Assembly (NCBI RefSeq): GCF_024713945.1
Contig: NC_134678.1
Coordinates: forward strand, 4,340,001 to 4,404,000
DNA from: Dermatophagoides farinae
Taxonomy: Eukaryota > Arthropoda > Arachnida > Sarcoptiformes > Pyroglyphidae
DNA length: 64,000 nt
Direction of reading: 5' to 3'
Positions within the stretch are counted from its first letter, which is position 1, and each line of letters starts with the position of its first letter. A model generated the notes under the pieces. The model was given only the letters and a program-made list of their open reading frames with translations, ran no database searches and was not told the origin of the DNA. Made by a program: the position numbers and the translations under genes. Shown one piece after another: positions 29,801 through 41,340 of the stretch.

Positions 29801-32800
29801 AAGCCAAAATAAATTCACAAACAATCCATTCATCCGACCCACCATTTCAAATATATTGATGACAACTGTTGTGTATATTATATATGTGGTGAGATTTTGA
29901 TGCATTCAGTCATTCATCTCGGAATTTTTTTTTGTGATTCCGGCCTCCCTGATGATGATGACGAATGGCGAAGAAGAAAAAAAAATGAAAAAAAAATCAA
30001 AATAAAACAAATCGATTTTGCCATTCGGGCATTATTAATGTATGTTCATGTGCGGTACGCAAACAATTGAAGAAAAAAAAACAAAGATCTTGAAAATTGA
30101 GTCTTATTGGATTTTCTCTTTAGTCCAAAATCAAATCAACAAAAACAAAAAAAAAATCTTGGCTTGTATTGTTAAAGATTTTTCTTTACTTTTGACCGAT
30201 CATCAATTTTTTTCGCCCCTATTTTTCGGTTTGATACTTTGGCTTTTAATTTGCATTTCTTTTTCATTTCACCCTCTTTGATGATGATGATGATGATGAA
30301 CCGTCAGAACTGGCCTATATCCTCATTCGAATGAAACTATGAACGAAAAAAGAATCCCGCCACAATTCGATGATTTATCCGATTCTATTTCCAAATAAAA
30401 TCAGAAATACAATAATAACAATAATAATAGAATATACAGTCCGTTATGAATGATTTATGTTTGTTATGTTACCATTTGTTATGATGAATTTTCACAACCA
30501 TATGAAATTAATATGAAATTTTTCTTCATCTTGACCGATTTTTCTTTTGTTACGAAATTTAATTATTCAAAATGAATTTTTTTTTCATTCACAATATGAG
30601 CATGGAAAAGAAAATTTGTTTGTCGCAACTATAATTCTTTCTATGGCCAATAATAATGATGTCATCTTTTTTCTTTTTTCTCAATCTTAAAAGATTTATT
30701 TACTCAAATTACTAACAACAGATCTTTACTTTCTGTTTTCAATTCTTAACCATTCATGATTGTTTTTATTTTTTTTTCTTTATTCATTTAATATCTTTTT
30801 CTATTTTTTTACTTAAATTCTCGATCTTCTAAAGTTCAAAAAATGAACAAAAAAAATTCCACATCAGTAAAATTTATTGATGATGATGATGATGATGATG
30901 ATGAAACAAGAGTGTTGGAATCTATAGAATTTAAGTTTAAAAATATATATGAAAAAAAAACTATATTTTCATTTGAAACACCATCACACAAGAACTTTCA
31001 TTTGATCCATAGAGTAAGAATGAAAGAAAGTCTAAATGGACTCGAGAGAATTGGCATATTAAGATGTTATGACTTTTGGCTCTATTCGTTTTTAGTAAAA
31101 ATGGTTACTGCTTTTGTTTTTATTCTATTCTTCATATTACCATCGTTTTGTTTGCTTCTTTTTTACGGGGTTGCAAAGTGAGCTGAACCAAAAAAAAAAA
31201 AAATTTGTGCTTCATATCCTAATAATAATGTGTGTGTATGTGTGCAAGCTTGTTTTTTGGTAATGTCGAAATGATCCGAAAACTTCTTTATGGTTAAGAG
31301 AATTGGTCAAAAAAATGAATGCATTCATTCTAGGCATTCCGGTATCCAATGGATAGTTACATTTTTGCCCTTTCCTATTACCGTACACTTTGGGATTACA
31401 AAAACATACTTACAGTCTTGGGAATTTATCTTAATCTTTGGCTCTAGATTTTCATCATCATGAAGCAAAAAACTATAGGAAATAAAGGTTCTGGATGAAT
31501 TTTTTTTTTTTTTTTTTTTGAAAACTTTTAGTAAATTATGCACAAATAAAAGACTTTTTTTGAAGATTCATTCTCATCAACGTGATGAAAACGAGAAAAG
31601 AAGTTTTATATCAGTCTAAGATGAGTGAATCGTATGTTTTTTGCCATTAAAAAAAACATAAATACTGTATTCTATTACGGTCTTGTTTTTGTAGAATTTT
31701 TTATCTTTTGGTCTTTTATCTATTTGTTAGAAGTATGATGCTTTCATCATTTCATACTTTATGATTTATATGGATTTCGCTGATCATGTGGTTTTTTTTC
31801 TTTGCGGTTTTAACTTTATCATGTTTCAGATTGATACATCCGAAAAAAAAATTTCAAATGAATTCTTTTTTTTATAAACTACATTAATAATTGAAAAAAC
31901 ATTCAAAATTTTTTTAAATAAACAATGTCCATGTATATCTCGATTGAAAATGTCAATCTTATGTGTAAAACATAAAGAACGAATTTTGTTTTGTTTGCAA
32001 TGAATCGCTGCTCATCGTCGCTGTATTTTGATTCTTTGAATCGTTATGGCTGCCGACAAAATGAGAATAAAAGCCGTAAAAACTAGCAGTAATTGTACCG
32101 ACATTATTATTGGTGGAATACCGTTTAAGATATTTTCCTTTCAAATTCTATGTCTTTGGGCCATTTTATCCCTTCCCATTAGTGACATGAACCGAAATCG
32201 ACAAATTGTCTATGGGGAAAAAAAATATGTTAGCTTTTGTCGAACGATTTTATGTCGTTGTTTTCTTGCTTTCTACTTGGAACAAACTCTTACTTGTTCG
32301 TTTCTTATGAGTTGTTTTTTTCTATTTATTTTCCAAAAACCAAAACGAAAAAAAACAAAACAAAAAAAATAGTTAGTAAAAAAAAATATTTGATTTCCAT
32401 CGTTGCACGTACGAACAAAAAAAAAACGAACTGGATTTCAATATTTCAACATTCCATCTATTCATATAGTCAAAAAAAGCATTCATCATTAACTATTATT
32501 ATTATTATTGTTGTTGTTATTGTTGTTGTTGTTAAATCAAACCCTAGGAATCGACACAACAGCCAATTATTAGAATTGTTTCCCTATTCACAATAGAATC
32601 ATAATTAAATAGGCATTAATTAAATAGACAAGCTTTCGAAACAAAACAAAAAAAAATGTTGCGTGTTTTAGATCATTAGTTTCACTACTGTACTACTCAT
32701 CATCATCATGATGATAATAATGAAGATCCTAGTATCATATAACAACTAATAAATATAGATTTTTATAATTTTTTTTTCATATATCTCAATTTCTTTCAAC

Positions 32801-35800
32801 TTGAGTATATGTTATAAGATATAGAAATTACAAATAAAACCGATTCTAGCTCATCTCATAAGTATATATGTTACTTTTCTGTGTGTGTGTGTTCGTATTT
32901 TTGTTGATTTCTACCTTCATCAATAATGAATCAACCATGAAATGTTTATCCATTTTTCACTTTCTTTTTTTTCATATCAAATAGAATCATCTTTTTTTTC
33001 TTTTGTCTTTTTTTTGATGTTTTGTTTTGTTTTTTTTTCGTTCCATTTCTACATTTTTTATCTGTTTCATTTTCAGGTCTGCCCAAAGAGAAGCCAATTA
33101 TCCATACCATTGGTAACAACGATACCAGCTATTATAGACCAGGAGATTTAAGTAAGTTTTTTTGTGGCCAATTTTGCAGTTTTTTTTTGTTGATGCTCTT
33201 TTCATTCACCCGATGACAACAACAAACTAATTCTAAATCCAAAAATGAACTCATTCTTTATTTTGTTATTTTTTCTCATTCGAATTAAAAATTTAAATCT
33301 TATTAGTTTTTGGAATTTTATTTATATTTCATCTTATATTTGTGTCAATATGTATTTCGAATATATAGGATAGAATATCATTAGATTGGTTGAGAAAATC
33401 AGGTGATGATGTAAATGGAAAGGGTCAGAAATTAGATTGAAATAAACACACATATTGAGTCATGGAGGAAGAATATAATAATAAATATCCGATTCGATTC
33501 ATTGGTAGAAATATTCTAACCGAGCCAATACCTTTGGGATTTATGGTAGATCCATTTAATATGTGTGAGTGTATGTATGTGATAATAAATTTGTTCAGTT
33601 CGTTGATATTGTTGGTGTTGGTTAGTGAAGCTGACAATGATGATGATGATGATTTCCATGCCAATCTCAAAAAACCGCTAACTGAATCGAATCGAACATT
33701 ATTCACGTCATCCATCAAATATTATACTAAATAAATTTGATATATTCGTGAGAGAACGAAAGAGAGACAACTAAAAACTATCAATAGGAATTATTTTAAT
33801 TCATATGATTCCATATATATATGTAAAAGGCAATCATTTGTCGAATCCATAAGAGAAAAGCTAGAGATGACGACGATGATGGAAAGAATTTTGTATAAGC
33901 CAAGATGATAATAAAATAATATGATGATGATGATTATGATTATAATTCGATGGAAGCATTCACCTCTAACGATTAATGAACGTGCTATAGCAAATCATTT
34001 TTGACACTCATTAATGGTCGAATGATTCTTGTAATCTTGGTTTCGATATTGCAATTTTCCTACAGGTCAATTGATTTGTATCTATCAATATACTCCAAAT
34101 TTTCGGTGTGTGCATTTGGTTTTAATATATTAATTCAAACAGATCACATTCATAAATGAAATGAAATCAATTGCTCATCATGTGCCAATTCAATTTATTC
34201 ATAAAATAAAATAGCTGCAAAAAATTCATTTTTAAAATGAAAACAATGTTGCTAGTGTGCACATCTTTTATTTTACTGATCCATATCTTCTATAGCGTGT
34301 GTTTAATTAATTTACAAACATTTACTGTATTTAATATATTTGAAGACTTTCGGCCTTTCGACAAATATATTTCCGGTTTATATTTATATGATTCGGGTTC
34401 CATTCGCGCTTAATTGCAGAATTCATAAACACAGAATAAAATGAGCTCATGAGTAGCTCTTATTATACAGTATTTATTCATATAGTATATTGTATTTAAT
34501 CGTTAGGTTTCATAGTTTGACACTTATGACTTTATTATTTATGTAAGCGATCTATTTAATGAATATTTAATTTCACATTTTCTATCATTCTCATTATTTT
34601 ACTTTTCACATATTCTTTGTATTCTTTTGGACCACTTTTCTGGAAACAGTCAATTTGACTTGTCGAACCATGCCATCCAGGGTAAGTGCTTGTTTGCTAT
34701 TTTTTTTCTTCATGTTTTTCTTTGTTGTTGCCTTTTTTTTGACTGTTGTTTCTGTTGTCATATGTATACATCAATGTTTTTACATCTGGTTACATTACCT
34801 ATGATATGCTGGAAGTAATTAAGTTGCCTTCTAACAGCTATTTAATGGCTCGATGATCAAATAATCTTCAATACTAGATAAATAGGAATTTATTAAGCCT
34901 TTATATGACAGATTACAAATGAATTGACAAACATGTATACAACATTGATCTGATTAAATAAATGTTGGACATATACCATTGCTATAAATAAGTCGCAATT
35001 TGAATTTGTTAATATATGATTAAAAGATGTTTGCGATTTGTTTATTACAAACTCCACACACAAATACAGAATTTTTTTTTCACTTTATTGTGAATCCTAT
35101 AAAAAAAACTAGAGGAATAATGATGATCTGTATGTACTATGTACTGAGATTTTTTCCATGAACTCGTTACATGTATTATTGTTTGTTATATAAGCTATAG
35201 AAGTTCATATTCTCATTATTTTCTCATTTTTCTTTAAATTCTGTTTTTTTCTGGTATTTTGGTTCAGTCACATAATTCGGTCATATGCGTTATAGCTTAT
35301 ATACACACGTAATTTTTATTTTTTTTTTTTGTTTTGTTTTTGAAACAGCGGCAGTAGATATGTCTGTTGAATTTTAAAATTGTAAACCCCCGGCCATATA
35401 AATCCCCATCTGCTTTTGGATCCTTTTAAAATTAACTTTGTATCCAGTGTTTGTAAAAGAACAAAAAAAAGCCTTAACTTAATTTGTAGTTTGATACTTT
35501 TTTTCAAATATTATCGACCTTATAAGACAGACAACAACAACAACGACAACAATGTCTATTATTCTAATTGAAATTTATGATGAACATTCGTTTATTTACT
35601 TGAAAGAGGTTTTCCTTCTTCATGTTTCTGGTTTTTAACTTGAAATATTTATGCTTTTAATTTTTTTTTATCTTTTTTGATGATCTGGTTCAGCCACCCG
35701 CAACATTAACATGGCATATCAATCAGGAGATTGCCGATTCTCGTTATGTTAAATCATTGTCAGTTCTGTCATCATCATCCGATGGTCTAATCGGTTCAGC

Positions 35801-38800
35801 ATCGCAATTATTTTTCTATTCTGAAAGCAGCCATTATCATGGTGGTCTATTAAAAATAACCTGTTTAAGTGATATTATTCTACAATATACGGTGGCCAGT
35901 GAAGAGGTTATGATCGGCGGTGCCAATGATCCATCATCATCATCGTCGTCGGATTTATTCAACAGATATAGAAATTCAGCTCATCAAATGAGTAAGTCAA
36001 AAAGATCAATATTAGTTATACCACAAAAATTTAACTGATTCATTCATAAACAGTAACCGATTCTATGAGCAAAGATATTCCCATTATAACCGGAATATCA
36101 CATCAACGATATTATAAGCCTGGTGATATTGTCAATTTGACATGCATTTCACGTGCAAAACCTGCTCCAAAGCTCAGCTTTATGGTCAATGATGAAGAGG
36201 TATGTTTAACCTTATGAATCATACATGTCACATTCAATTCACCATCTCCATGGGGGAATTCAATTAGCTACCAAATTTATGAATCCACAAGTTCTTTTAT
36301 GAATAAAAGAAGAGAGAAAAATTGAATTGGAATTACTTTTTTTTTCTCATTACATGCAACAAATCAATGCAATTTGACATGTGAATCTAGTGTAAATTAT
36401 TATTTAGAAAAGAACACATTCAAAAAAGGCTTATTCGATTCGGAAAAGAAAATTTTGTTTCTGCAACTATGAACTGATTGCTTTTCGAAGCGAATCGATT
36501 CAATCGTGTATTGAATGGATTCTATTTCTTTATTTCGAAATGTTTGAACTTTCGTACATACAATTTATTTTTTCTCATTCTAACTTCTATTTTGGTAACG
36601 GTGATGGTGATGGTTGTTATTATTTCTTTATATATAGTATCTATCTATTAATAAGATGACAAATGGCAACATAAACAACCAGACAACAAAACTTGTATAA
36701 TATACAATCGGTTACGATTGGAAATCTCGTCCCGTGGAATCGTCGATCCATCCATACTCATAGACAAACATGTTGTTTTTTTTCGGTATACGAAACAACA
36801 ACATAATTTATACGGCTTTGCACAAATTTTCTTCTTTTTTTTGTTTCTCATTCGACTATGTTAGAATATATTCAACGCTGTGTGAATAAAATTTCAAAAC
36901 AGACATCATTATTGTTGTTTGGATCGTAGTCTTCGTTGTCGTCGTGTGTACGTTTGTATCTATGATCATGAAAGTTGCCAGTTGTGTTTTTCAACAAAAT
37001 CCAAATAGGATCCGATATTCAGAATTTTATGAAACAAAACAGACCGAAGACAAACAAAAAGGGGCTCAACAATGACATGATGTGATATACACACGACAAC
37101 GAATTAAAAAGAAAAGATTCCAGCCTCGAAACTTGCATAAAGACATGGAATTTTTTTTTTGAATACTATAAAGACGAATATAATAATAATGACACAATGA
37201 AAGAGTCATTAGATAGGCATTAAAATTGTTTGTTCATTCTATATATCGTTGTTTTTTGGATGTTTTTGTTTGTCAAAACATTGTTGTTATATAAGGTATA
37301 TAACAATTGAATTACATTTTGAATCGACATACTCGTTCATGCATGCGTGCATGTCGATTCTTTTTCATTTTATGAAATCGAATGATCGTATACCGTTTGA
37401 CAATGAAAAAAAATTTGTGATGCGACAAATATATTTGATCGATCGCAAAAAAAAATCTTGATCGAAAACTAGTTCAAAACTGATTATATTAGATTAGTGG
37501 CTTAACGGACAAGCATCCAGTTATTCATTCGATGTGTTAGTTTGTCGGTTTGTTTGTTGGTCATCCCAAAATTTGTTTTTTCTGTTTGTTTCATTCTTCA
37601 AATTCTTTTTTTTTCTATATTTAATGGAAAATTTATTGAAATATTCGTAATATATAGACATGTGGATTAAATTTTTTATTTTCGCATTTATTTTGTGGAA
37701 TTTTCCTTTTTAAAAAAAATCTACAGTATTGATTATTTTCATCTTAAACATTACAAATAATCATTTCTATCGATAACTTGACATTTATTCAATGTTTTCT
37801 TCTTTTTTTTTATTTCCATAGGCCAATCCAGCTCAAATTCGCGAATATCCAATATTTCCATTAAGTGATGGATCATTTGCCTCTAAACTAGGCCTAAAAT
37901 TTAAGGTGAAAATGGAAAACTCGGTTTCATCATCATCATCATTATCGCATAGTGGCAAACATTACCACCATCAATTGTCAAATCGTTTGTCCAGCAACAG
38001 TAAAAATGATCGTACATCATCGAACATTAAACAATATCGTATCAAATGTTTAGCATCAATGGAGAAAAACATTTACCATGTTAAGAATGAACTTCTTCTT
38101 GGCACATCGAAACAAAGTTCGGGTCTGCATTTTTCCGAAAACTTTGCTGTTAATATCAATGGTAATCATAATAATCATTTGATCATTCATTCTTTTCATT
38201 CAAAAAAATTCCACTTCTCACTACACTCATTCAGCATTTCAAATGTCCGACAAGAACAAAAAATTGTCTAATTTCTTGTTTCATCATTGTTCCTTTGAAC
38301 ATGTATATAATGTGCATTATGTTTGTAATATAGAATCATTTCCATTGATGATGAACTTAAAATCCTTGTACGATTTTGACTCATTGCTCGTGTGATTTAC
38401 TTTTTCAGATTACACATTTTTTGTTCGATTTTTGTGCAGAAGTTTTTTTAAGTTGTATTTTATTTTCGATGATCAGACACGGGGTACACTAACTAATAAT
38501 GATGATAGCTTATATTTAGAGAGAAAGGAAAAAAGAGAACATATTCGTGCAATGAGACATTCTCCGATTGTCCAGTCGGTATCATCATCGTCCTTAATCG
38601 TTAATAGGGCTTCTTCATCATCATCATCATCATTGTTGGTCATTTGAGCGAATCACATTTATAGAGAATCAAAGAAAAATGAAAAAAAAACAAAAATTAT
38701 TTACTAACTAACCAAACAAATAATTCATTGAAGCAGACGAAAAAAATGAACTCAATCCATTTTCTTCCCCCGTCATCAGAATCTCACTATGTCATCAACG

Positions 38801-39248
38801 AAAATAATAGCAAATCACAACATATATCGTAAACTGATCGACATTTACAAAATATAACAAGATACCGAGAATTCTTTGTCTTCATTTAATTTAATTTAAT
38901 TTCAAAAAAAAAAAATATATAAAAGTGTTTGTTTCTAAATCATATTGTGATACAGTTTTTTTTTTAATTTTATTTATTTATTTACAGAGAAATTCTTCAA
39001 TTTATTTTTATTTTTAGCCATTTTCCTGTGTTTATGTTTCAATGTTGTTGTTTTTTTGATGATCATGATCATCACGATTTAAAATAATGATGATCAAAAT
39101 AATTACCTCATAAATTTTACTCAACTATATCTAATTTTGTTTTTTTTTGTTTTTCATTTTAATCATTTTCATAGTTACATCCATAATGCTGATTCAAACG
39201 ATGGCCATTATTTGCTGGTTATTCCTGGTGCCGGTTGTTTTAATTTGA
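5746..39248 (+). CDS. Beaten-path (Beat)-like cell-surface immunoglobulin-domain protein, 10 exons
   Basis: Exons phased by reading frame are 5746-5854, 26172-26395, 27434-27508, 27570-27630, 33077-33151, 34650-34681, 35694-35991, 36054-36199, 37822-38161 and 39175-39248, giving 477 residues. All introns are GT...AG. The product has a hydrophobic signal peptide (about 17-40), a V-type Ig domain with C62 and C135 (motifs WLNCSYDL, FRCEVSAEAPSF), a second Ig domain (C186, C249) and a third (C322, C416). The second and third share YY(R/K)PGD..NLTC. The protein ends in a hydrophobic stretch (about 457-477) with no cytoplasmic tail, which suits a GPI anchor or tail-less membrane anchor. Domain 1 is a close match to the Beat family, arthropod neuronal guidance proteins that bind Side-type Ig receptors. 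Family Beats usually have two Ig domains, so the third is unusual. The transposon at about 22.9-25.6 kb lies in intron 1. Exons 2-10 are secure; exon 1 is less so. Confidence 0.8.
22900..22916 (+). repeat. Left 17-bp direct repeat flanking the transposon
   Basis: AAAACGATTGTGCTTAA, ending in the TTAA target, is identical to 25596-25612. A piggyBac target duplication is normally only the four bases TTAA, so thirteen extra matching bases are unexpected. Confidence 0.85.
22917..25608 (+). mobile_element. piggyBac-type DNA transposon (3' limit uncertain)
   Basis: The left end is TTAA (22913-22916) followed by CCCATTCACGACCAAGC. TTAA plus CCC is the usual start of a piggyBac-family element. Its subterminal DNA has short palindromes (CACATATGTG at 22936, GGCTCATATATGAGCC at 22976). 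Near the right side are a hairpin (GCTCTTTG TTGG CAAAGAGC, 25479-25498) and GACCAGTGGCTATGAGCC (25506-25523), which resembles the left subterminal GACCAGCGGCTCATATATGAGCC. No GGG-TTAA right end is visible. Instead a 17-bp copy of the left host flank, including TTAA, is found at 25596-25612. Right end deletion or aberrant repair is likely. It lies inside intron 1 of the Beat-like gene, in the same orientation. Confidence 0.75.
23829..25394 (+). CDS. piggyBac-family transposase (DDE_Tnp_1_7), C-terminus shortened
   Basis: An intronless frame of 521 residues from ATG 23829; an in-frame GTG six bases upstream is not a likely start. The N-terminus is acidic and disordered (about residues 20-80, Ser/Glu/Asp-rich). 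The DDE domain follows. Putative catalytic aspartates are D249 in SLDEALLLWRGR, D327 in VYIDNFYTS and D429 in the GVDRADQM motif. Spacings of 78 and 102 are close to those of the Trichoplusia ni transposase (D268, D346, D447). The enzyme cuts and pastes the element at TTAA sites. The frame ends at ...CTLSQTTNIL without the C-terminal Cys-rich, end-binding domain usual in this family. The +1 frame reads R-V-R-C-R at the same place, so a frameshift in the preceding A run could have cut the domain off. The catalytic core is uninterrupted, which suggests a fairly young insertion. Confidence 0.93.
   Translation: MYLRSGKSKRTAPESKKSFQIFEIEQNIDEISSDDSTGINSENESCESSMSSDLEESNMTESDGESTEIDESTNEDEDANDDWLDVEKIPEIFDFNGCEGVKQNWPSNIAPFEAFSLIFDNVLVEKIVKWTNHKAKILRSSRTSRQSTMRMWKDTDAQEMKKFLGVCIVMGNVKMPSLRHYWATNFIYNHPFFGRFISRNRFEAILRCLSFYDNTDDTSNRLHKIKNVVEHIVTNIQEIYSPGRNLSLDEALLLWRGRLFFRQYIPNKAAKYGIKLYELSTPNGFILNILIYEGKGTVYNQSSSHAHGVVQKLMDPYLNKGHVVYIDNFYTSVNLAESLLQQKTHIVGTLRKNRKFNPKEVINKKLAKGESVWKRKGNVVVGKWKDKREVCMISTYHEFKMVNWKNSRGIESMKPNIIIDYNQFMAGVDRADQMMSYYSTPRKTVRWYIKLFFHLFDMCIWNSMIIFKKVTGKKISYLNFRDELTKSLLESNQNTSNDNMFASHYLKKIKTCTLSQTTNIL
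25596..25612 (+). repeat. Right 17-bp direct repeat flanking the transposon
   Basis: AAAACGATTGTGCTTAA, identical to 22900-22916. It is followed by a second TTAA (TTAATTAAGTGAG). The interval between this repeat and the last palindromic element sequence (25523) is about 70 bp of AT-rich DNA of unclear origin. Confidence 0.85.
26947..27031. repeat. CA tract and TG tract in inverted arrangement
   Basis: A (CA)n tract at about 26947-26964 and a (TG)n tract at about 27011-27031 lie about 46 bp apart in intron 2 of the Beat-like gene. Together they can pair into a long hairpin in RNA or single-stranded DNA. An isolated TG tract is also present at 26620-26637. Confidence 0.8.
27631..33076 (+). other. 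Intron 4 of the Beat-like gene, about 5.4 kb
   Basis: No further exon, transposon or RNA gene is recognisable. It is AT-rich with ATG microsatellites near 30280 and 30879 and a T tract near 31500. The exons on both sides join in phase (phase 1) without needing any sequence from here. Confidence 0.6.
33152..34649 (+). other. Intron 5 of the Beat-like gene
   Basis: About 1.5 kb of AT-rich sequence between the 75-nt and 32-nt exons. Nothing else is recognised in it. Phase 1 on both sides gives Ile182 across the junction. Confidence 0.6.
34682..35693 (+). other. Intron 6 of the Beat-like gene
   Basis: About 1.0 kb between the 32-nt exon and the 298-nt exon. It is AT-rich with no other recognisable content. 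The junction is phase 0 (Arg192 then Pro193). Confidence 0.6.
36200..37821 (+). other. Intron 8 of the Beat-like gene
   Basis: About 1.6 kb splitting the third Ig domain between its first Cys (C322) and second Cys (C416). No other feature is recognised. The junction is phase 0. Confidence 0.6.
38162..39174 (+). other. Intron 9 of the Beat-like gene
   Basis: About 1.0 kb before the last exon. Donor GTAATC and acceptor CATAG join so that the next codons are Val-Thr-Ser followed by the hydrophobic C-terminal segment. A Ser-rich open frame near 38432-38647 has no support as an exon. Confidence 0.6.
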
Positions 39249-40259
39249 TTGCCTTGTTCTTTGTTGTATTCGGCATCGTTTCAGAATTGATTCTCTTCAT
39301 TTTATCAATTCGACTAACATAAACTTCTTGTAAACTGGATTCGCCTGTAAATTTGAAAATTTTTTTTCTTTTTTTTTTGAAAGCGAGAAACTTTTTTCCA
39401 ATTTTTGTGCCACAAATTATTTCTTTTCTGTTTATTAAATGATCATTTCTTGTAAATATCATTCATATGCCACCGTGGAATCATCATTTCTTTCTTTTTC
39501 CGTTTTGTCCAAATTTCATAAAATACAGTAATTCTATTGTACTTAAATGTTCCATCCATAAGCAATGACGGTAAAATGTATCAGTTTTTTTTTCATTCTG
39601 CCTGTTTGTTTTTTGATTTTCCAACTTTGATTTTCGTTACGAGCACATACGCACATATATGTCATCTATTCTACTTTTAACTTGGATTTTTTTTTGTTGA
39701 TTCAATCATGTTCTTGTTGTAAATATACATCACTGACCAATGAATATTTATTCAATATATATAAAATGCATTGAGCAATCTTAAATATGGTTAATCATTT
39801 AAAAATAAACTGATAATAAATATTTCTAAATAAATACGTTTATCAATTTTGAATTTTTTTTAATACTAATAAATATTAAAAGTTAGGTGTATAATTTTGT
39901 TTGATATGATGTTTCAGAGGAATATTCTAATGTGAAAACTTTTAAATTGGATTTATTTTCAGCAAGAAATGTTTTCGCTTTTTAATTCATATTTTTACAT
40001 TGCAATTCTGACATCCAAGACGATGGGAACTGTTGGTTCAGATCATTTATTACTACAATGTACGACCTCTCTTTTTCTTATTCTTGTATTTGGAGAAATT
40101 CAAATTTTCATATAATACGTCTTATATGAACGATTATATATAGTCCCAAATTAAAATTCACACGTGAATCACATTTTAGGATTGTTGATTCTTATTTATT
40201 TTGTTGTTTTTATTGATTCTATATTATTTTGACAAGATTTTTCATGAAAATCCAAGATA
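39249..40259. other. Intergenic region between the Beat-like gene and UTP23
   Basis: About 1.0 kb of AT-rich DNA. It should contain the 3' UTR of the Beat-like gene and the UTP23 promoter. No coding or RNA gene is recognised. Confidence 0.6.
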
Positions 40260-41109
40260 ATGAAAATAACTAGATACAAACGAGCCCAACGGCATTTGTT
40301 ATTTTATCGTAATTATTTCGATTTTCGACCACCGTACCAGATAATTTTGGATGCAACATTCTGTCAAGCTGCTTTGAAGAATAAAATCAACATTAAAGAA
40401 CAAATTCCAAAATATTTAAATGATGATGTTAAATTATTGACAACTGTTTGTGTTGTCAATGAAACAGAAAGACTTGGTAAGTGTATCTCTATCATGTTTA
40501 CAAAAATTTTAACCGATTTATATACTTGATTCAATAGGCCATTCGATTTATGGTGCAATGCTAGTTATCAAACAATTTCCAATCCATAAATGTGGCCATG
40601 AAAAGAATCCAATTTCAGCAAATGATTGTATTTTTTCTTTACTACAACGAAAAGAAGAGCATTATTTTTTGGCCACCCAAGATCAAGATCTTACGGAGAG
40701 AACGCGATCGCTTGCCTATGTTCCTATTTTATTCATTAAAACGAATACCATAATTTTAGAGCAACCAGCTGTCGAAGCCAAAGACAAAGCTATTGAATCA
40801 CAACAACGTTTTCATCAAGTCGATTCTCATCAGTTTCAAACGTTGAAAAAATTGAAAAAGATTGAATCCTTAGACAAACCAGCACATGTCAAACGGAAAC
40901 GTAAAGGTCCAAAAGGCCCGAATCCATTATCATGCAAAAAGAAAAAAAGCGTGGCTCCAAATAAGGCATCATCGAACACGAATGTGGCTGTGAAACAGGA
41001 TGGTAAAAAGAAACGAACACGAACCAAACGTATACCTAACCATATTAAGCGAATGTTTCAGAAAATTGAGTCAGATCTAAGCCTGAAACAACAATCATCT
41101 TCATCGTAG
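40260..41109 (+). CDS. UTP23: rRNA-processing protein UTP23 homologue
   Basis: Two exons, 40260-40476 and 40538-41109, joined in phase 1 (Gly) across a 61-bp intron, give 262 residues. The start MKITRYKRAQRHLLFYRNYF and motifs PYQIILDATFCQAAL and FLATQDQDL match UTP23, a PIN-like protein of the small-subunit processome needed for early 18S pre-rRNA cleavage in the nucleolus. In this family the PIN fold is considered catalytically degenerate. A CCHC zinc finger normally follows. Here Cys, His and Cys are present (KCGHEKN...NDC), but the first Cys of the human protein aligns with Phe. The C-terminal third is Lys/Arg-rich with a conserved GPNPLSCKKK motif, suiting nucleolar RNA binding. MRPL17 follows on the same strand after 231 bp. 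Confidence 0.93.
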
Positions 41110-41340
41110 TTTTTTTTATACATTTCGATTGTCAATTTTTTTATATAATCTAATATCTAATAAATTGAGAAAATTTTGGAATTAATTTCAAAATAATTCT
41201 TATATATGAGAAAAGTTTACGGAAAAATTCGCACAAGAATTTTTCCGAAAGTAGCCATGCTTCTGCATGCAAATTGGTTAATCTTAAATCAATTTGTTTG
41301 GATCGTGTTGAAATTTTTGTTATTTTGAATCTCAAACATA

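Noticed and set aside
38432-38647. Ser-rich frame as an extra exon of the Beat-like gene
   Set aside because: Exons 9 and 10 already join in phase to give a sensible C-terminus, and this frame is low complexity without good splice sites.
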